DNA of 64,000 nucleotides from Pseudomonadota bacterium (GCA_023404675.1 JAEYAW010000034.1:186001-250000), one strand, 5' to 3'. Positions 8,748 to 18,129 are shown, counted from the first letter of the stretch. Numbers and translations are program-made. The notes: generated by a model from the letters alone, not told the origin.

Positions 8748-11039
8748 GTGAGTTCGTCGCGGAAGAAAAAGACCGAGCGTCAGGAGCCGAAGTTCAGTCC
8801 GCTGGCTTCGCTGGCGGAGCTGCGCGTCAATATTCAGGATCGCATCCTCGGCCCGGAAGAACCGCAGAAGAAAAGGACCGCGACGAAAAGCAGCCCGCCG
8901 GGCCGCAAGCCATCCCCTCAGCGCGGCAAGGGACGCGGAAAATCGTCCCGGCGCGGACGGCTGCGCCACATCCTCGGCCGCACCGCTTACTGGACGGCGG
9001 TGGCGGGACTGTGGGCGGTGATCGCAGTCGTCGGCGTCGTCATCTATGTCGGCGCGCATCTGCCGCCGATTCACTCGCTGGAAATTCCCAAGCGTCCCCC
9101 CACCATTGAGATCACCGGCATGGACGGCAGCGTCCTCGCCATGCGCGGCGAGATGGCCGGCACCAACGTGGCGCTGAAAGAGCTGCCGCCCTATCTGCCG
9201 AAGGCCTTCATCGCCATCGAGGACCGGCGGTTCTATTCGCATTTCGGCGTCGACCCGTTCGGCATCGCGCGCGCAGCTGTCGCCAATGTCATGCATCGCG
9301 GCGTGTCGCAGGGCGGCTCGACGCTGACACAGCAGCTCGCCAAGAACCTGTTCCTGACCCAGGAGCGCACCATGCAGCGCAAGCTGCAGGAGGTGGAGCT
9401 TGCGCTCTGGCTCGAACACAAGCTGACCAAGAACCAGATTCTCGAACTCTACCTGAACCGGGTCTATTTCGGTTCGGGCGCTTATGGCGTCGAAGCCGCC
9501 GCACAGAAATATTTCGGCAAGTCCGCGCGCAACGTGAGCGTGGCCGAGGCCGCGATGCTGGCGGGCCTCGTCAAATCGCCGTCGCGGCTCGCCCCGAACC
9601 GCAATCCGGAGGGCGCGGAGCAGCGCGCGCAGGTGGTGCTCGCAGCCATGGCGGATGCCGGTTTCATCACCGAGGCGCAGGCGACAGCCAATATCGGCCA
9701 TCCCTCCTACGCCATGAAGCCGGTGGGCGCGGGCACGATCAACTACGTCGCCGACTGGATCGGCGAAGTGTTGAACGATCTGGTCGGCGCCATCGACGAG
9801 AACGTCGTGGTCCAGACCACCATCGATCCGAAGCTGCAGGCCGTCGCCGAGGCCGCGATTATCGACGAACTGGCGGCCAAGAGCGGCAAGTTCAACGTCT
9901 CGCAGGGCGCGCTGGTGGCGATGACGCCGGACGGCTCTGTCCGCGCGCTGGTGGGCGGGCGAAACTATGCCGACAGCCAGTTCAACCGCGCGGTGACCGC
10001 CAAGCGCCAGCCGGGATCGGCCTTCAAGCCGTTCGTCTATCTCACCGCGCTGGAGCAGGGCCTGACGCCGGACACCATCCGGCAGGATGCACCGCTCGAC
10101 ATCAAGGGCTGGCGGCCGGAGAATTACACGCACGAATATTTCGGCGCGGTGACGCTGACGCAGGCGCTGGCGATGTCGCTGAACACCGTCGCGGTGCGGC
10201 TTGGCGTCGAGGTCGGACCCAAGAGCGTCGTGCGCACCGCGCACCGGCTCGGCATCGCCTCGAAGCTCGACGCCAATGCATCCATCGCACTCGGCACCTC
10301 GGAGGTGTCGCTGCTCGAACTCACCGGGGCCTACGCTCCTTTCGCCAACGGCGGACTGGCCGTCACGCCGCGCGTGGTCGAGCGCATCCGCACCGCCAGC
10401 GGCAAGGTGATCTACACCCGGCCGAAGGAGACGCTCGGCCAGATCATCGAGCCGCGCTACGTCGCGATGATGAACACCATGATGCAGGAAACCCTGCTCA
10501 CCGGCACCGCGCGCAAGGCCGAACTGCCCGGGTGGCAGGCTGCGGGCAAGACCGGCACCAGTCAGGATTTCCGCGACGCCTGGTTCATCGGCTACACGTC
10601 CAACCTTGTCACCGGCGTCTGGCTCGGCAACGACGACAACACGCCGACGCGCAAGGCCACTGGCGGAGGACTTCCCGTCGAGGTCTGGACGCGCGTGATG
10701 AAGCCGGCGCATCAGGGCGTGCCGGTCGCGGCGCTCCCCGGCGGCGGACGCGGCGGGTGGCTGGCGGGACTGATTCCGTCAGGCGTGCTGCCCGCGACCG
10801 ATCCCTCCCCCTCCGCATCGTCGCCATCGCCCGCGCCAATGGCGCCGCCTGCATCGGTGGGACAGCCTGCCGGACAATGGGCGTCACCGGCGCCAGTTGC
10901 GCCGCCGCCGATACGCGCGCCCGCGCCGCCGCAAGCCCAGACGGCAGGCCGCTCCGCCCCGACGCCGACCAACGTGCGCCCGGAAGCAGCGGCGGGACTC
11001 GACGGCTGGCTGAGCGAACGCCTGTTCGGCGGACGATGA
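8748..11039 (+). CDS. Penicillin-binding protein 1A (transglycosylase/transpeptidase)
   Basis: This bifunctional class A PBP polymerises and cross-links peptidoglycan. A basic cytoplasmic N terminus (residues 1-78) is followed by one membrane helix (about 80-102). The GT51 transglycosylase domain follows, with EDRRFYSHFGVDP (catalytic Glu158) and GGSTLTQQLAKN. The transpeptidase domain has SxxK in PGSAFKPF, SLNT and KTGTS. A Pro/Ala/Ser-rich tail closes the protein. GTG at 8748 is preferred over TTG at 8718 because GGAG lies 5 bases upstream. Length 763 residues fits the family. Confidence 0.92.
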   Translation: MSSSRKKKTERQEPKFSPLASLAELRVNIQDRILGPEEPQKKRTATKSSPPGRKPSPQRGKGRGKSSRRGRLRHILGRTAYWTAVAGLWAVIAVVGVVIYVGAHLPPIHSLEIPKRPPTIEITGMDGSVLAMRGEMAGTNVALKELPPYLPKAFIAIEDRRFYSHFGVDPFGIARAAVANVMHRGVSQGGSTLTQQLAKNLFLTQERTMQRKLQEVELALWLEHKLTKNQILELYLNRVYFGSGAYGVEAAAQKYFGKSARNVSVAEAAMLAGLVKSPSRLAPNRNPEGAEQRAQVVLAAMADAGFITEAQATANIGHPSYAMKPVGAGTINYVADWIGEVLNDLVGAIDENVVVQTTIDPKLQAVAEAAIIDELAAKSGKFNVSQGALVAMTPDGSVRALVGGRNYADSQFNRAVTAKRQPGSAFKPFVYLTALEQGLTPDTIRQDAPLDIKGWRPENYTHEYFGAVTLTQALAMSLNTVAVRLGVEVGPKSVVRTAHRLGIASKLDANASIALGTSEVSLLELTGAYAPFANGGLAVTPRVVERIRTASGKVIYTRPKETLGQIIEPRYVAMMNTMMQETLLTGTARKAELPGWQAAGKTGTSQDFRDAWFIGYTSNLVTGVWLGNDDNTPTRKATGGGLPVEVWTRVMKPAHQGVPVAALPGGGRGGWLAGLIPSGVLPATDPSPSASSPSPAPMAPPASVGQPAGQWASPAPVAPPPIRAPAPPQAQTAGRSAPTPTNVRPEAAAGLDGWLSERLFGGR

Positions 11040-11054
11040 GCGCCGAGGGACGCG

Positions 11055-11810
11055 CTACACCTTCATTCCGTAGCGGTGCAGATCATTGCCGTGGGTGTCG
11101 AGCCAGGCCTTGGCGCGCTCCATGCGCGGACAGACCCGTTGGACCACGCGCCAGAACCGCGGCGAGTGATTCATCTCCACCAGATGCGCAACCTCGTGCG
11201 CGGCGAGATAATCCAGCACGAAGGGCGGTGCGAGAATCAGCCGCCACGAGAACGACAGCAGTCCCGCCGAGGTGCACGATCCCCAGCGGCTCGACTGATC
11301 GCGGATGGTGATGCGCTTCACCTTCACGCCGAGTTCGGCGGCGTAGGTGGCCGCCGCCTTCGCGAGTTCCTTGCGCGCCTCGCGCTTGAGGAAGTCATGC
11401 ACGCGACGATCCATGTGATCCACGTCGCCCGCGACGCACAGGATGCGCTCGCCGCTGTCGCGCGTCTCGGTCCACACCACGCCGCGTGCACCGGCGCGGT
11501 GCACGATGCGATGCTCGACGCCGCGCAGCGGCACGATGCCGCCGGTGACGAATGGCGCGGGCTTCGGCAGGCGGCCAAGACGCGCGGCGATCCAGCCGCC
11601 ATGACGCTGCGCGAATTCCTTCGCCTCCACGACCGTGCCGCGCGGCGGCATGGTGAGGATCGCCTCGCGGTCGCTCGGATGAATCCGCAAGGTATAGCGG
11701 CGGGCACGACGGTGACGCCGGATGCGAACAGAGAAAAACTGCGAACCGTGCCGAACAACAATGGTCTGGGGTTCGGCCGGACGCCGATACAACAACGCGC
11801 GGGTAGCCAT
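11055..11810 (-). CDS. M48/YgjP-like metal-dependent hydrolase
   Basis: The 251-residue protein carries the zinc-protease motif HEVAH followed by LVEMNHSPRFW, the signature of the YgjP/SprT-like (DUF45) group. The preceding segment DQSSRWGSCTSAGLLSFSWR is also diagnostic. The N-terminal half is Arg-rich and contains a beta-strand region. No secretion signal is visible. ATG at 11810 (MATRALLYRRP) is chosen; the extension to 11894 lacks family similarity. Physiological substrates of this family are unknown. Confidence 0.87.
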   Translation of the reverse strand: MATRALLYRRPAEPQTIVVRHGSQFFSVRIRRHRRARRYTLRIHPSDREAILTMPPRGTVVEAKEFAQRHGGWIAARLGRLPKPAPFVTGGIVPLRGVEHRIVHRAGARGVVWTETRDSGERILCVAGDVDHMDRRVHDFLKREARKELAKAAATYAAELGVKVKRITIRDQSSRWGSCTSAGLLSFSWRLILAPPFVLDYLAAHEVAHLVEMNHSPRFWRVVQRVCPRMERAKAWLDTHGNDLHRYGMKV

Positions 11811-12139
11811 GTCTTCAGATTCCGGAGGTAACGAGTTGTCCGGAGTCTGCCACATCCGCAGCCATGAAAACTGGCTCTGGGACAAACAAATCATTTGCCC
11901 ATCATATAGAAGAAGCGACGCTTTGGCGCACTATATCATGGGTCTTATTCCAGAGAATCCGGAGTCAAACTATAGTTCCTGCGGCACGCAAGAAGTGACT
12001 CCCGATGTCGCAGTTTTGATCTTACAACAGGTCCTGTTTTCCACAGGAAAATCAGCCGCTTATACAAAATCTATCCACAGGCCGCCCGCGCGGATCGCAG
12101 AAGTCCCGATAAAATGGGCGGATTCGCCGCAGAATGCGC
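11811..12139. other. 329-base AT-richer intergenic region
   Basis: No convincing gene lies here. It separates the divergent-side start of the YgjP-like gene from the 3' end of the PHB depolymerase gene. From about 11870 to 12080 the composition is clearly more AT-rich than the surroundings, and two DnaA-box-like motifs occur near its end. The plus-strand frame through it has no recognisable product. Confidence 0.6.
12037..12079 (+). promoter_or_regulatory. Two DnaA-box-like motifs
   Basis: TTTTCCACA (12037-12045) and CTATCCACA (12071-12079) each differ by one base from the DnaA box consensus TTATCCACA. They share orientation and lie 34 bases apart in an AT-rich stretch. This could be a DnaA-controlled regulatory site or titration site. 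None of the genes usually found at alphaproteobacterial oriC are nearby, so an origin is unlikely. Confidence 0.35.
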
Positions 12140-13465
12140 CTATTCGGCGGCGGAAACGAGCCCGGTTCCCCGGGCCGCCGAGGCCTGGAAATCGGAAATC
12201 CGCGGCACGATCTCGGAGCGGAAGCGCGAGCCGTTGAACACCCCGTAATGGCCGACGCCCTTCTGCACGTAGTGCACGCGGCGTTCATCCGGAATCGCGG
12301 TGCATAGCGTCTGCGCCGCCTCGGTCTGGCCAAGACCGGAGATGTCGTCGTTCTCGCCTTCCACGGTCATCAGCGCGACGCGCGTGATTTTCGACGGATC
12401 GACGCGCTCGCCACGATGCATCATCTCGCCTTTCGGCAGCAGATGTTTCACGAACACTTCGTCGACCGTCTGCAGATAGAACTCCGCCGTCAGATCCATC
12501 ACGGCGAGATACTCGTCATAGAATTCGACATGCTTGTCGACGAGATCGCCATCACCCTTCACCAGATTGGCGAACAGGTTCTTGTGCGCATCAAGATGAC
12601 GATCGAGGTTCATGCTGATGAAGCCGTAGAGCTGCAGAAAGCCCGGATAGACATCGCGCATGAAGCCCGGCTGCGGGAACGGCACCTTGCTGATGACGTT
12701 GTTGCGGAACCAGTCGATGCCTTTTTCGGCGGCGAGATTGTTCACGGCCGTCGGGCTGCGCCGCGTGTCGATGGGCCCGCCCATCAGCGTCATGGAGATC
12801 GGCACGTTTGGATCGTGGCGCGCTTCCATCACCGACACCGCCATCAGCACCGGCACCGACGGCTGGCACACCGCCATCATGTGCACATTGCCGCCGAGGA
12901 TGTGCAGCATCTCGATGACGTAGTCGACATAGTCATTCAGATCGAAACGCCCTTCCGACACCGGCACCATGCGGGCGTCGGTCCAGTCGGTGATGTAGAC
13001 GTCATGCGTCGGCAGGAACGCTTCCACGGTGCCGCGCAGCAGCGTCGCGTAGTGGCCGGACATCGGCGCGACGATCAACAGACGCGGCGCGGGCGCGCGC
13101 AGCGGGCGCGACAGCACGCGCTTGAAATGCAGAAGGCGGCAGAACGGCTCTTCCCAGACCGTTTCGATCTCGACCGGCACGCGCTCGCCATTGACCTCGG
13201 TGGTCGGCAGCCGCCACTCAGGCTTGCCGTAACGGCGCGTGGTGCGCTCGAACACCTCGCAGGCCGCGGCGATGGATTTGCCAAGCTGCGTCTGCGCCAG
13301 CGGATTCAGCGGGCTGGTGTAGAACAGCTTGGTCGCGTCGGCGATCATTCGCGCCGGACCGAGCGAGGTCTGCCCGGCCTCGTACATCCAGTAAGCCGGA
13401 GTAGTGAAAACCGCGCCGCCCTCCACCGGCAGCTGCGGTGGCCTGCCAAACTCGCCAATCGGCAT
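12140..13465 (-). CDS. phaZ: Intracellular polyhydroxyalkanoate depolymerase
   Basis: This 441-residue enzyme mobilises stored poly-3-hydroxybutyrate granules in the cytoplasm. The N-terminal segment (YWMYEAGQTSLGPARMIADA) and the nucleophile region MAVCQPSVPVL are diagnostic of the intracellular PhaZ family. In that family the usual lipase-box serine is replaced by cysteine, here the Cys in AVCQP. A C-terminal GHYGVFNGSRFR carries the likely catalytic His. ATG at 13465 has GAGGG upstream and gives the family start MPIGEFGRPPQ; the longer frame to 13597 is not supported. Confidence 0.9.
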   Translation of the reverse strand: MPIGEFGRPPQLPVEGGAVFTTPAYWMYEAGQTSLGPARMIADATKLFYTSPLNPLAQTQLGKSIAAACEVFERTTRRYGKPEWRLPTTEVNGERVPVEIETVWEEPFCRLLHFKRVLSRPLRAPAPRLLIVAPMSGHYATLLRGTVEAFLPTHDVYITDWTDARMVPVSEGRFDLNDYVDYVIEMLHILGGNVHMMAVCQPSVPVLMAVSVMEARHDPNVPISMTLMGGPIDTRRSPTAVNNLAAEKGIDWFRNNVISKVPFPQPGFMRDVYPGFLQLYGFISMNLDRHLDAHKNLFANLVKGDGDLVDKHVEFYDEYLAVMDLTAEFYLQTVDEVFVKHLLPKGEMMHRGERVDPSKITRVALMTVEGENDDISGLGQTEAAQTLCTAIPDERRVHYVQKGVGHYGVFNGSRFRSEIVPRISDFQASAARGTGLVSAAE

Positions 13466-13628
13466 GGGAATCCCTCGACCTGAATTTTTATTTGCACTGC
13501 AATATAGCCTGACCGGTGCACAAGGCGCTGTCAATCCGCCCAAGGTTGCAGCAAGAAAAGCGGTAAAATTGGACAACAGGGCGATGCGCCGCGCCATCCC
13601 GGGCAGTCAGCCCTGCTAGACTGCCGTC

Positions 13629-14978
13629 ATGACCGATCTGTCGAACTTCGATCTGCGCCATCCCCGTCGCCACGTCCGGCTGGACACCATCCTGCGGCTG
13701 CGCTGGCTCGCGGCGCTCGGTCAGTTCACCACGATCTTCATCGTGGTACAGGGCCTCGAATTCGATCTTCCGATCATCCCCTGCATCGCGGTCATCACCC
13801 TGTCGGCGCTGGTGAACCTCGTCCTGCAGGTCACCTTCAACCCGATGGACCGGCTGGAGCCGATCTTCGCCGCGGCGCTGCTCGGCCTGAACATTCTGGA
13901 ACTCGCCGCGCTGCTGTTCTGCACCGGCGGCCTGCAGAATCCGTTCTCCTTCATGTTTCTGGTGCCGGTGCTGATCTCCGCCACGGCGCTGCCGACGCGC
14001 TTCACCATCGGTCTCGGCGTGCTCGCCGCGACCTGCGCGACCCTGCTCGGCTATTTCTATCTGCCGCTGCCCTGGGACATCGCCGAGCCGCTGGTGCTGC
14101 CGCAGATCTATCTGCTCGGTGTGTGGTTCTCGATCGTCCTCGCGATCGGCGTCACCAGCCTCTACGCCTTTCAGGTCACCGAGGAATCGCGCAAGCTCGC
14201 GGACGCGCTGGCCGCCACCGAACTGGTGCTGACGCGCGAACAGCATCTCACCCAGCTCGATGGGCTTGCGGCCGCCGCCGCGCATGAACTCGGCACACCG
14301 CTTGCCACGATCTTCCTGATCTCGCGCGAACTGAAGCGCGCCACGCCACCCGACAGCCAGTTCGCGGCCGATATCGACACGCTCGGCGAACAGGCGCAGC
14401 GCTGCCGCGACATTCTCGGCAAGATCGCCCAGCTCTCATCCGCCGGCGCGCCGTTCGACCGGATGCCGCTGACGACGCTGATCGAGGAACTGGTCGCGCC
14501 GCATCGCGATTTCGGCGTCACCATCAAGGTGCGCATCGCGACACCGTCCGCGGCAGAGCCTGTCGGGATGCGTAATCCGGCGATCCTGTATGGCGTCGGC
14601 AACATTCTCGAAAACGCCGTGGATTTCGCGCGCGACACAGTCGAGGTCAATGCGTGGTGGAACGCCGGCACCGTCGAGCTCGTGATCTCCGACGACGGTC
14701 CCGGCATTCCGCCTGACATCCTCAAGCGCATCGGCGAACCCTATCTGACGCGGCGCAAACAGGGCGATGCGCGAAAGGGACTCGGCCTCGGCGTCTTCAT
14801 CGCCCGCACGCTGCTCGAACGGACCGGCGCAACAGTCTCGTTCAGCAACCGGACCTTTCCCGATCATGGCGCGGTCGTGCATATCGTCTGGCCTCGGCAG
14901 GTCTTCGAGACCATGGCGGAACCGCTGGAGGCCGACGACTCGGTGGAAACCGCGCAGGGCACCCATCTGGCCGGATGA
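13629..14978 (+). CDS. regB: Redox sensor histidine kinase RegB/PrrB/ActS
   Basis: The 449-residue membrane kinase senses redox state and phosphorylates RegA. About six membrane helices fill residues 25-185 and include the conserved quinone-binding segment GGLQNPFS (100-107). The H-box AAAHELGTPLATI places the phosphorylated His at 219, and the redox-active cysteine of the dimerisation domain is Cys259. N- and G-boxes (ILENAVDFA, DDGPGIP, GLGLGVFIA) complete the ATPase domain. It is followed after 128 bases by the regulator gene. In related bacteria the pair controls respiration, carbon and nitrogen fixation genes. Confidence 0.94.
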   Translation: MTDLSNFDLRHPRRHVRLDTILRLRWLAALGQFTTIFIVVQGLEFDLPIIPCIAVITLSALVNLVLQVTFNPMDRLEPIFAAALLGLNILELAALLFCTGGLQNPFSFMFLVPVLISATALPTRFTIGLGVLAATCATLLGYFYLPLPWDIAEPLVLPQIYLLGVWFSIVLAIGVTSLYAFQVTEESRKLADALAATELVLTREQHLTQLDGLAAAAAHELGTPLATIFLISRELKRATPPDSQFAADIDTLGEQAQRCRDILGKIAQLSSAGAPFDRMPLTTLIEELVAPHRDFGVTIKVRIATPSAAEPVGMRNPAILYGVGNILENAVDFARDTVEVNAWWNAGTVELVISDDGPGIPPDILKRIGEPYLTRRKQGDARKGLGLGVFIARTLLERTGATVSFSNRTFPDHGAVVHIVWPRQVFETMAEPLEADDSVETAQGTHLAG

Positions 14979-15106
14979 ACCGGCGCGCGGTATGTTCCAT
15001 CGTCGGCAAAGCGCCGAAACGTCGCAGCGTCATCCAGCCCGCTTCTCTTGGCATCGCGCCTTCTCATCGCCATATCGAGCCAATGCCCCATGGAGGACAT
15101 ACGACT

Positions 15107-15664
15107 GTGACCGCAGCACTCCCCGAACTGGCCGGCCAGACCGACCGGTCGCTCCTTATTGTTGAAGACGACAAGCCCTTCCTTGAACGGCTTGCGCGCG
15201 CAATGGAGAGCCGGGGTTTTACCGTCACGAGCTGCGACAGCGTCGCCGAGGGGCTGGCGGAGATCGGCAAGCAACCGCCCGCCTTCGCCGTGGTGGACCT
15301 GCGCCTCGGCGACGGCAACGGCCTCGACGTGGTCTCCGCGCTGAAAAAGGAACGTCCGGATGCGCGCGCGATCGTGCTCACCGGCTACGGCAACATCGCC
15401 ACCGCGGTCACCGCCGTGAAGATGGGCGCGGTCGATTACCTCGCGAAGCCGGCGGATGCGGATGACGTGGTCGCCGCCCTGCTGGCGAGCGGAACCGCCA
15501 AGTCGGAGCTGCCGCAGAATCCGATGTCGGCGGACCGCGTGCGCTGGGAACACATCCAGCGCATCTACGAGATGTGCAACCGCAACGTCTCGGAAACCGC
15601 GCGCCGCCTCAACATGCATCGCCGCACGCTGCAGCGGATTCTCGCCAAGCGCGCGCCGCGCTGA
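15107..15664 (+). CDS. regA: Response regulator RegA/PrrA/ActR
   Basis: A 185-residue two-domain response regulator. The receiver domain has the acidic pair VEDD (20-22), phospho-acceptor Asp64 in VVDLRLGDG and the conserved Lys in LAKPAD. A short linker leads to the Fis-type HTH ETARRLNMHRRTLQRILAKR, nearly invariant in RegA orthologues. The GTG at 15107 is chosen because GGAGG lies about 10 bases upstream and the length matches RegA (about 184); a longer frame begins at 14975 inside the regB end. It is the cognate partner of the kinase gene just upstream. Confidence 0.94.
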   Translation: MTAALPELAGQTDRSLLIVEDDKPFLERLARAMESRGFTVTSCDSVAEGLAEIGKQPPAFAVVDLRLGDGNGLDVVSALKKERPDARAIVLTGYGNIATAVTAVKMGAVDYLAKPADADDVVAALLASGTAKSELPQNPMSADRVRWEHIQRIYEMCNRNVSETARRLNMHRRTLQRILAKRAPR

Positions 15665-15695
15665 TCCCGCGCGGGCTCGTCAATCCGGGCCCGGA

Positions 15696-16181
15696 TCAAT
15701 CCAGAACATCGATGTGCCCCTGCGGATCTGCCAGCCGGTTCAGCCGGCCGGCCGCCGCCATAGCCACGCGCAGCATCATCACCTTGCGCGTTGCGGCGGG
15801 CAGGCGATGTTCGGGCGCCTCGCAATGAAGGTGCGCGCCATAGGCGTCGGCCACGATCAGCCCCGTATCGGCCGGGAAGATTTCGCACGGCAGATCGGAC
15901 GTGAAGGCGAAGAACAGCCGGTCGCAATGGGCGCGGTAGTCCTGCCATTTCTGATCGGCCCGCAAATCCGCCAGCGATGACTTGATCTCCACGATCCAGA
16001 TGTCGCCGCGCTCGTTCAAGGCGACGAGATCGGCGCGGCGGCCCGACGGCAGCGGCAGTTCGGCCACCGACGAGAAACCCATCTGCCGGAGCCAGCGCGC
16101 GGTGCCGCGCGCGATCGTCAGCGCGGTCTCGGACTGCCGGCCATCGACCGGCATGACGACGGAAAAAGCAGGAACGGACAT
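15696..16181 (-). CDS. mmcB: MmcB family DNA repair protein
   Basis: The 161-residue protein matches the MmcB family, named for mitomycin C sensitivity of mutants in Caulobacter. It has a PD-(D/E)XK nuclease-like core: GRRADLVAL followed by IWIVEIKSS, with acidic and lysine residues in catalytic spacing. The segment DYRAHCDRLFFAFTSD is a further family mark. It is cytoplasmic and probably acts in DNA repair. It converges on regA, with 31 bases between the stop codons. Confidence 0.82.
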   Translation of the reverse strand: MSVPAFSVVMPVDGRQSETALTIARGTARWLRQMGFSSVAELPLPSGRRADLVALNERGDIWIVEIKSSLADLRADQKWQDYRAHCDRLFFAFTSDLPCEIFPADTGLIVADAYGAHLHCEAPEHRLPAATRKVMMLRVAMAAAGRLNRLADPQGHIDVLD

Positions 16182-16322
16182 TCCGCGAACTTAGCAGAGT
16201 CGCCGCGCCCCGGCCGTAAATTTACGCCGGCCGCGTCGCAATTCCGACCTCGCTTAACGTGACGGCGGCGCACCGCTCGCCTCCGGATGCAATTTCGCTT
16301 GGCGACCCAGGAAAAATCGGCA

Positions 16323-17006
16323 ATGAGTCCGGCCATGAGCACCAGCGACACCGAGACCGCGCCGAAGGCCGGCGCGATGATTGTTCCCGTCACGCTGTTC
16401 GAGCAGAACTGCACGCTGCTGTGGAGCGAGCCGACGAAACAGGCGGTCGTGGTCGATCCCGGCGGGGACGTTCCAAAAATTCTTGCGGCGATCAAACAGG
16501 CCGGCGTCACCGTCGAGAAGATCTGGATCACCCACGGCCACATCGATCACGTCGGCGGCGCGGCAGACCTGCGCGACGCGCTGGGCGTGCCGATCGAGGG
16601 GCCGCATGTCGCCGACAAATATCTGCTCGACAATGTCGTCAGCTCGGGCGCGAATTTCGGCATGAGCGGGGTGCGCAACTTCGCACCCGACCGCTGGCTT
16701 GAAGAGGGCGAGCAGGTCAGCATCGGCGATCTGACATTCGATCTCTTCCATTGCCCCGGCCACTCGCCGGGCAGCATGGTGTTCTTCAACCCGCTGATGC
16801 GGTTCGCGCTGGTCGGCGACGTGCTGTTCAACGGCTCGGTCGGCCGCACCGACCTGCCGGGCGGCAGCCATCAGACGCTGATCACGTCCATCGTCACGAA
16901 GCTGCTGCCGCTGGGCGACGACGTCAGTTTCATCTGCGGCCACGGCCCCGGTTCGACCATCGGCCACGAGCGCGCGACCAATCCGTTCATCGTGGACGCG
17001 GTGTAA
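16323..17006 (+). CDS. MBL fold metallo-hydrolase (glyoxalase II-like)
   Basis: This 227-residue hydrolase has the metallo-beta-lactamase metal site: THGHIDH (His71, His73, Asp75, His76), FHCPGHSPGS, LVGDVLF and GHGPGSTIGHE. The pattern resembles YcbL/glyoxalase II-like hydrolases that act on thioesters or related small substrates. ATG at 16323 has AGGAAA upstream; an earlier in-frame ATG at 16287 is possible. Its exact substrate is unknown. Confidence 0.87.
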   Translation: MSPAMSTSDTETAPKAGAMIVPVTLFEQNCTLLWSEPTKQAVVVDPGGDVPKILAAIKQAGVTVEKIWITHGHIDHVGGAADLRDALGVPIEGPHVADKYLLDNVVSSGANFGMSGVRNFAPDRWLEEGEQVSIGDLTFDLFHCPGHSPGSMVFFNPLMRFALVGDVLFNGSVGRTDLPGGSHQTLITSIVTKLLPLGDDVSFICGHGPGSTIGHERATNPFIVDAV

Positions 17007-17023
17007 GGCACCGGCCCGCGCCT

Positions 17024-17260
17024 GGCGATGGTCAGCTTCTGAATCAATCCGTTCACGAGGCGGAAGCGCCACGTCAGATTCACCGGCGAGGTCGGAAACT
17101 TCCCGCTGACCCGCACCGATACGCGCCGCCCTCTTCGCTGAGCATCTCGGTGTGGCGCATCAACGCCGGATACAGTTCCTGGCCCCAGTCGGTGAGACCA
17201 GTGGTCCACCCCGAGGGTGGAACCCTGATGATGGACGTTTTTTCAGCTGACTCCGAAGCG
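17024..17260 (-). pseudogene. Possible decayed NTF2/SnoaL-like gene
   Basis: One minus-strand frame (17122-17024) reads VSGKFPTSPVNLTWRFRLVN then GLIQKLTIA, which resembles the C-terminal strands of SnoaL/NTF2-like proteins. Upstream, a second frame contains DWGQELYPALMRHTEMLSEE. No single frame joins these parts, there is no proper start, and the C-terminal frame runs into the MBL gene end. A frameshifted remnant is the simplest reading, but similarity is from memory and short. Confidence 0.35.
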
Positions 17261-17503
17261 CACACCCACCATCTTTCCGCGACGCCAGATCACCTGGCAC
17301 GGGCGACCCGCTGTCTCGCCCGGCTGCGTGCTCAACGTGAAGGAGGACGGAATGTCCGAGGGATCGCTGACGACCAGCTTTGCGCCGTTCTGGGAAATAT
17401 CCATCAGCGTGCACTGCCGGCTGGCAAAGCCGCCGGTCAGGCGGATCCAGGCCTGCTGACTGCGGCTCCGCCGCGTCTCGCGCTTCTTGGGAGTTATCCT
17501 CAT
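17243..17503 (-). CDS. PilZ domain protein (86 aa)
   Basis: A single PilZ domain fills the protein. The c-di-GMP-binding signatures are present: an Arg pair in KKRETRRSRS at residues 5-14 (RxxxR type) and DISQNGAKLVV (D/NxSxxG). The end WRRGKMVGVRFG is the usual final strand. It likely binds cyclic di-GMP and acts as a small adaptor. ATG at 17503 gives the common start MRITPKKRETRRS; a longer frame to 17554 is less likely. Confidence 0.8.
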   Translation of the reverse strand: MRITPKKRETRRSRSQQAWIRLTGGFASRQCTLMDISQNGAKLVVSDPSDIPSSFTLSTQPGETAGRPCQVIWRRGKMVGVRFGVS

Positions 17504-17652
17504 GGCGAAAGCTTGCGCCCGGTCGGTTAACTTTGCTTTGCGGAACACCTGCAAAGTCTACGGAACCGGAGTCCTCGCGGTTCCAAGGGGGCGTTGCAAC
17601 AAGCCCTGATCCGCGTCATAGAGCAAATGTTTCAAATCGAAAGACGGGTTGA

Positions 17653-18129
17653 ATGCTCGATAGCCTGCGACAGTTCATTGCCGAGGTGATGTCTCCTGGC
17701 GAGACGACGCGCGCCTTTGCCGACGACGACTATCGTCTCGCGGCGACGGCCCTTCTCATCCATGTCATTTCGCTGGACGGTGCGCCGTCCGAGGCGGAAA
17801 CAAAAAAGCTTCATACACTGCTGGAGTCCCGTTTCGGCCTCGATGCCGGAACGACCGACCGTCTGATCTCCGAAGGCACGCGGGTGGAGGGAGAGGCCGT
17901 CGATCTTTACCACTTCACCAGTGTCATCATGCGCTCGGTCGACGAGGACGGTCGGCGGCGGATCATCGAGATGATGTGGCAGATGGTCTTCGCGGACGGC
18001 CGCGCGACTGAATTCGAGGAGAACGTCGTGTGGCGCGCGGCCGATCTTCTGGGCATATCGGCGCGGGATCGTATCACGCTCCGGCAATATGTTTCAGGCA
18101 AGGAAACCGGAGACACGGTGACCGAATAA
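17653..18129 (+). CDS. TerB-family tellurite resistance-like protein
   Basis: The 158-residue all-helical protein matches the TerB/DjlA N-terminal family. Marks are LLIHVISLDGAPSEAE (a metal-binding-type acidic segment after a hydrophobic helix) and its repeat MMWQMVFADGRATEFEE. The two copies give the internal two-fold repeat of the TerB fold. No other ter genes are near, so tellurite resistance itself is not implied; stand-alone members are common in Bradyrhizobium relatives and uncharacterised. Confidence 0.82.
   Translation: MLDSLRQFIAEVMSPGETTRAFADDDYRLAATALLIHVISLDGAPSEAETKKLHTLLESRFGLDAGTTDRLISEGTRVEGEAVDLYHFTSVIMRSVDEDGRRRIIEMMWQMVFADGRATEFEENVVWRAADLLGISARDRITLRQYVSGKETGDTVTE

Noticed and set aside
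7302..10712. Very long minus-strand frame (1136 codons) spanning the serine hydrolase and PBP1A
   Set aside because: Only the part up to 8486 matches a protein family; the rest is antisense to PBP1A, which is clearly the real gene, and the translation is Arg/His-rich shadow.
12037..12079. Chromosome origin at the DnaA-box-like motifs
   Set aside because: Only two imperfect boxes, no clustered boxes, and no origin-linked genes nearby.
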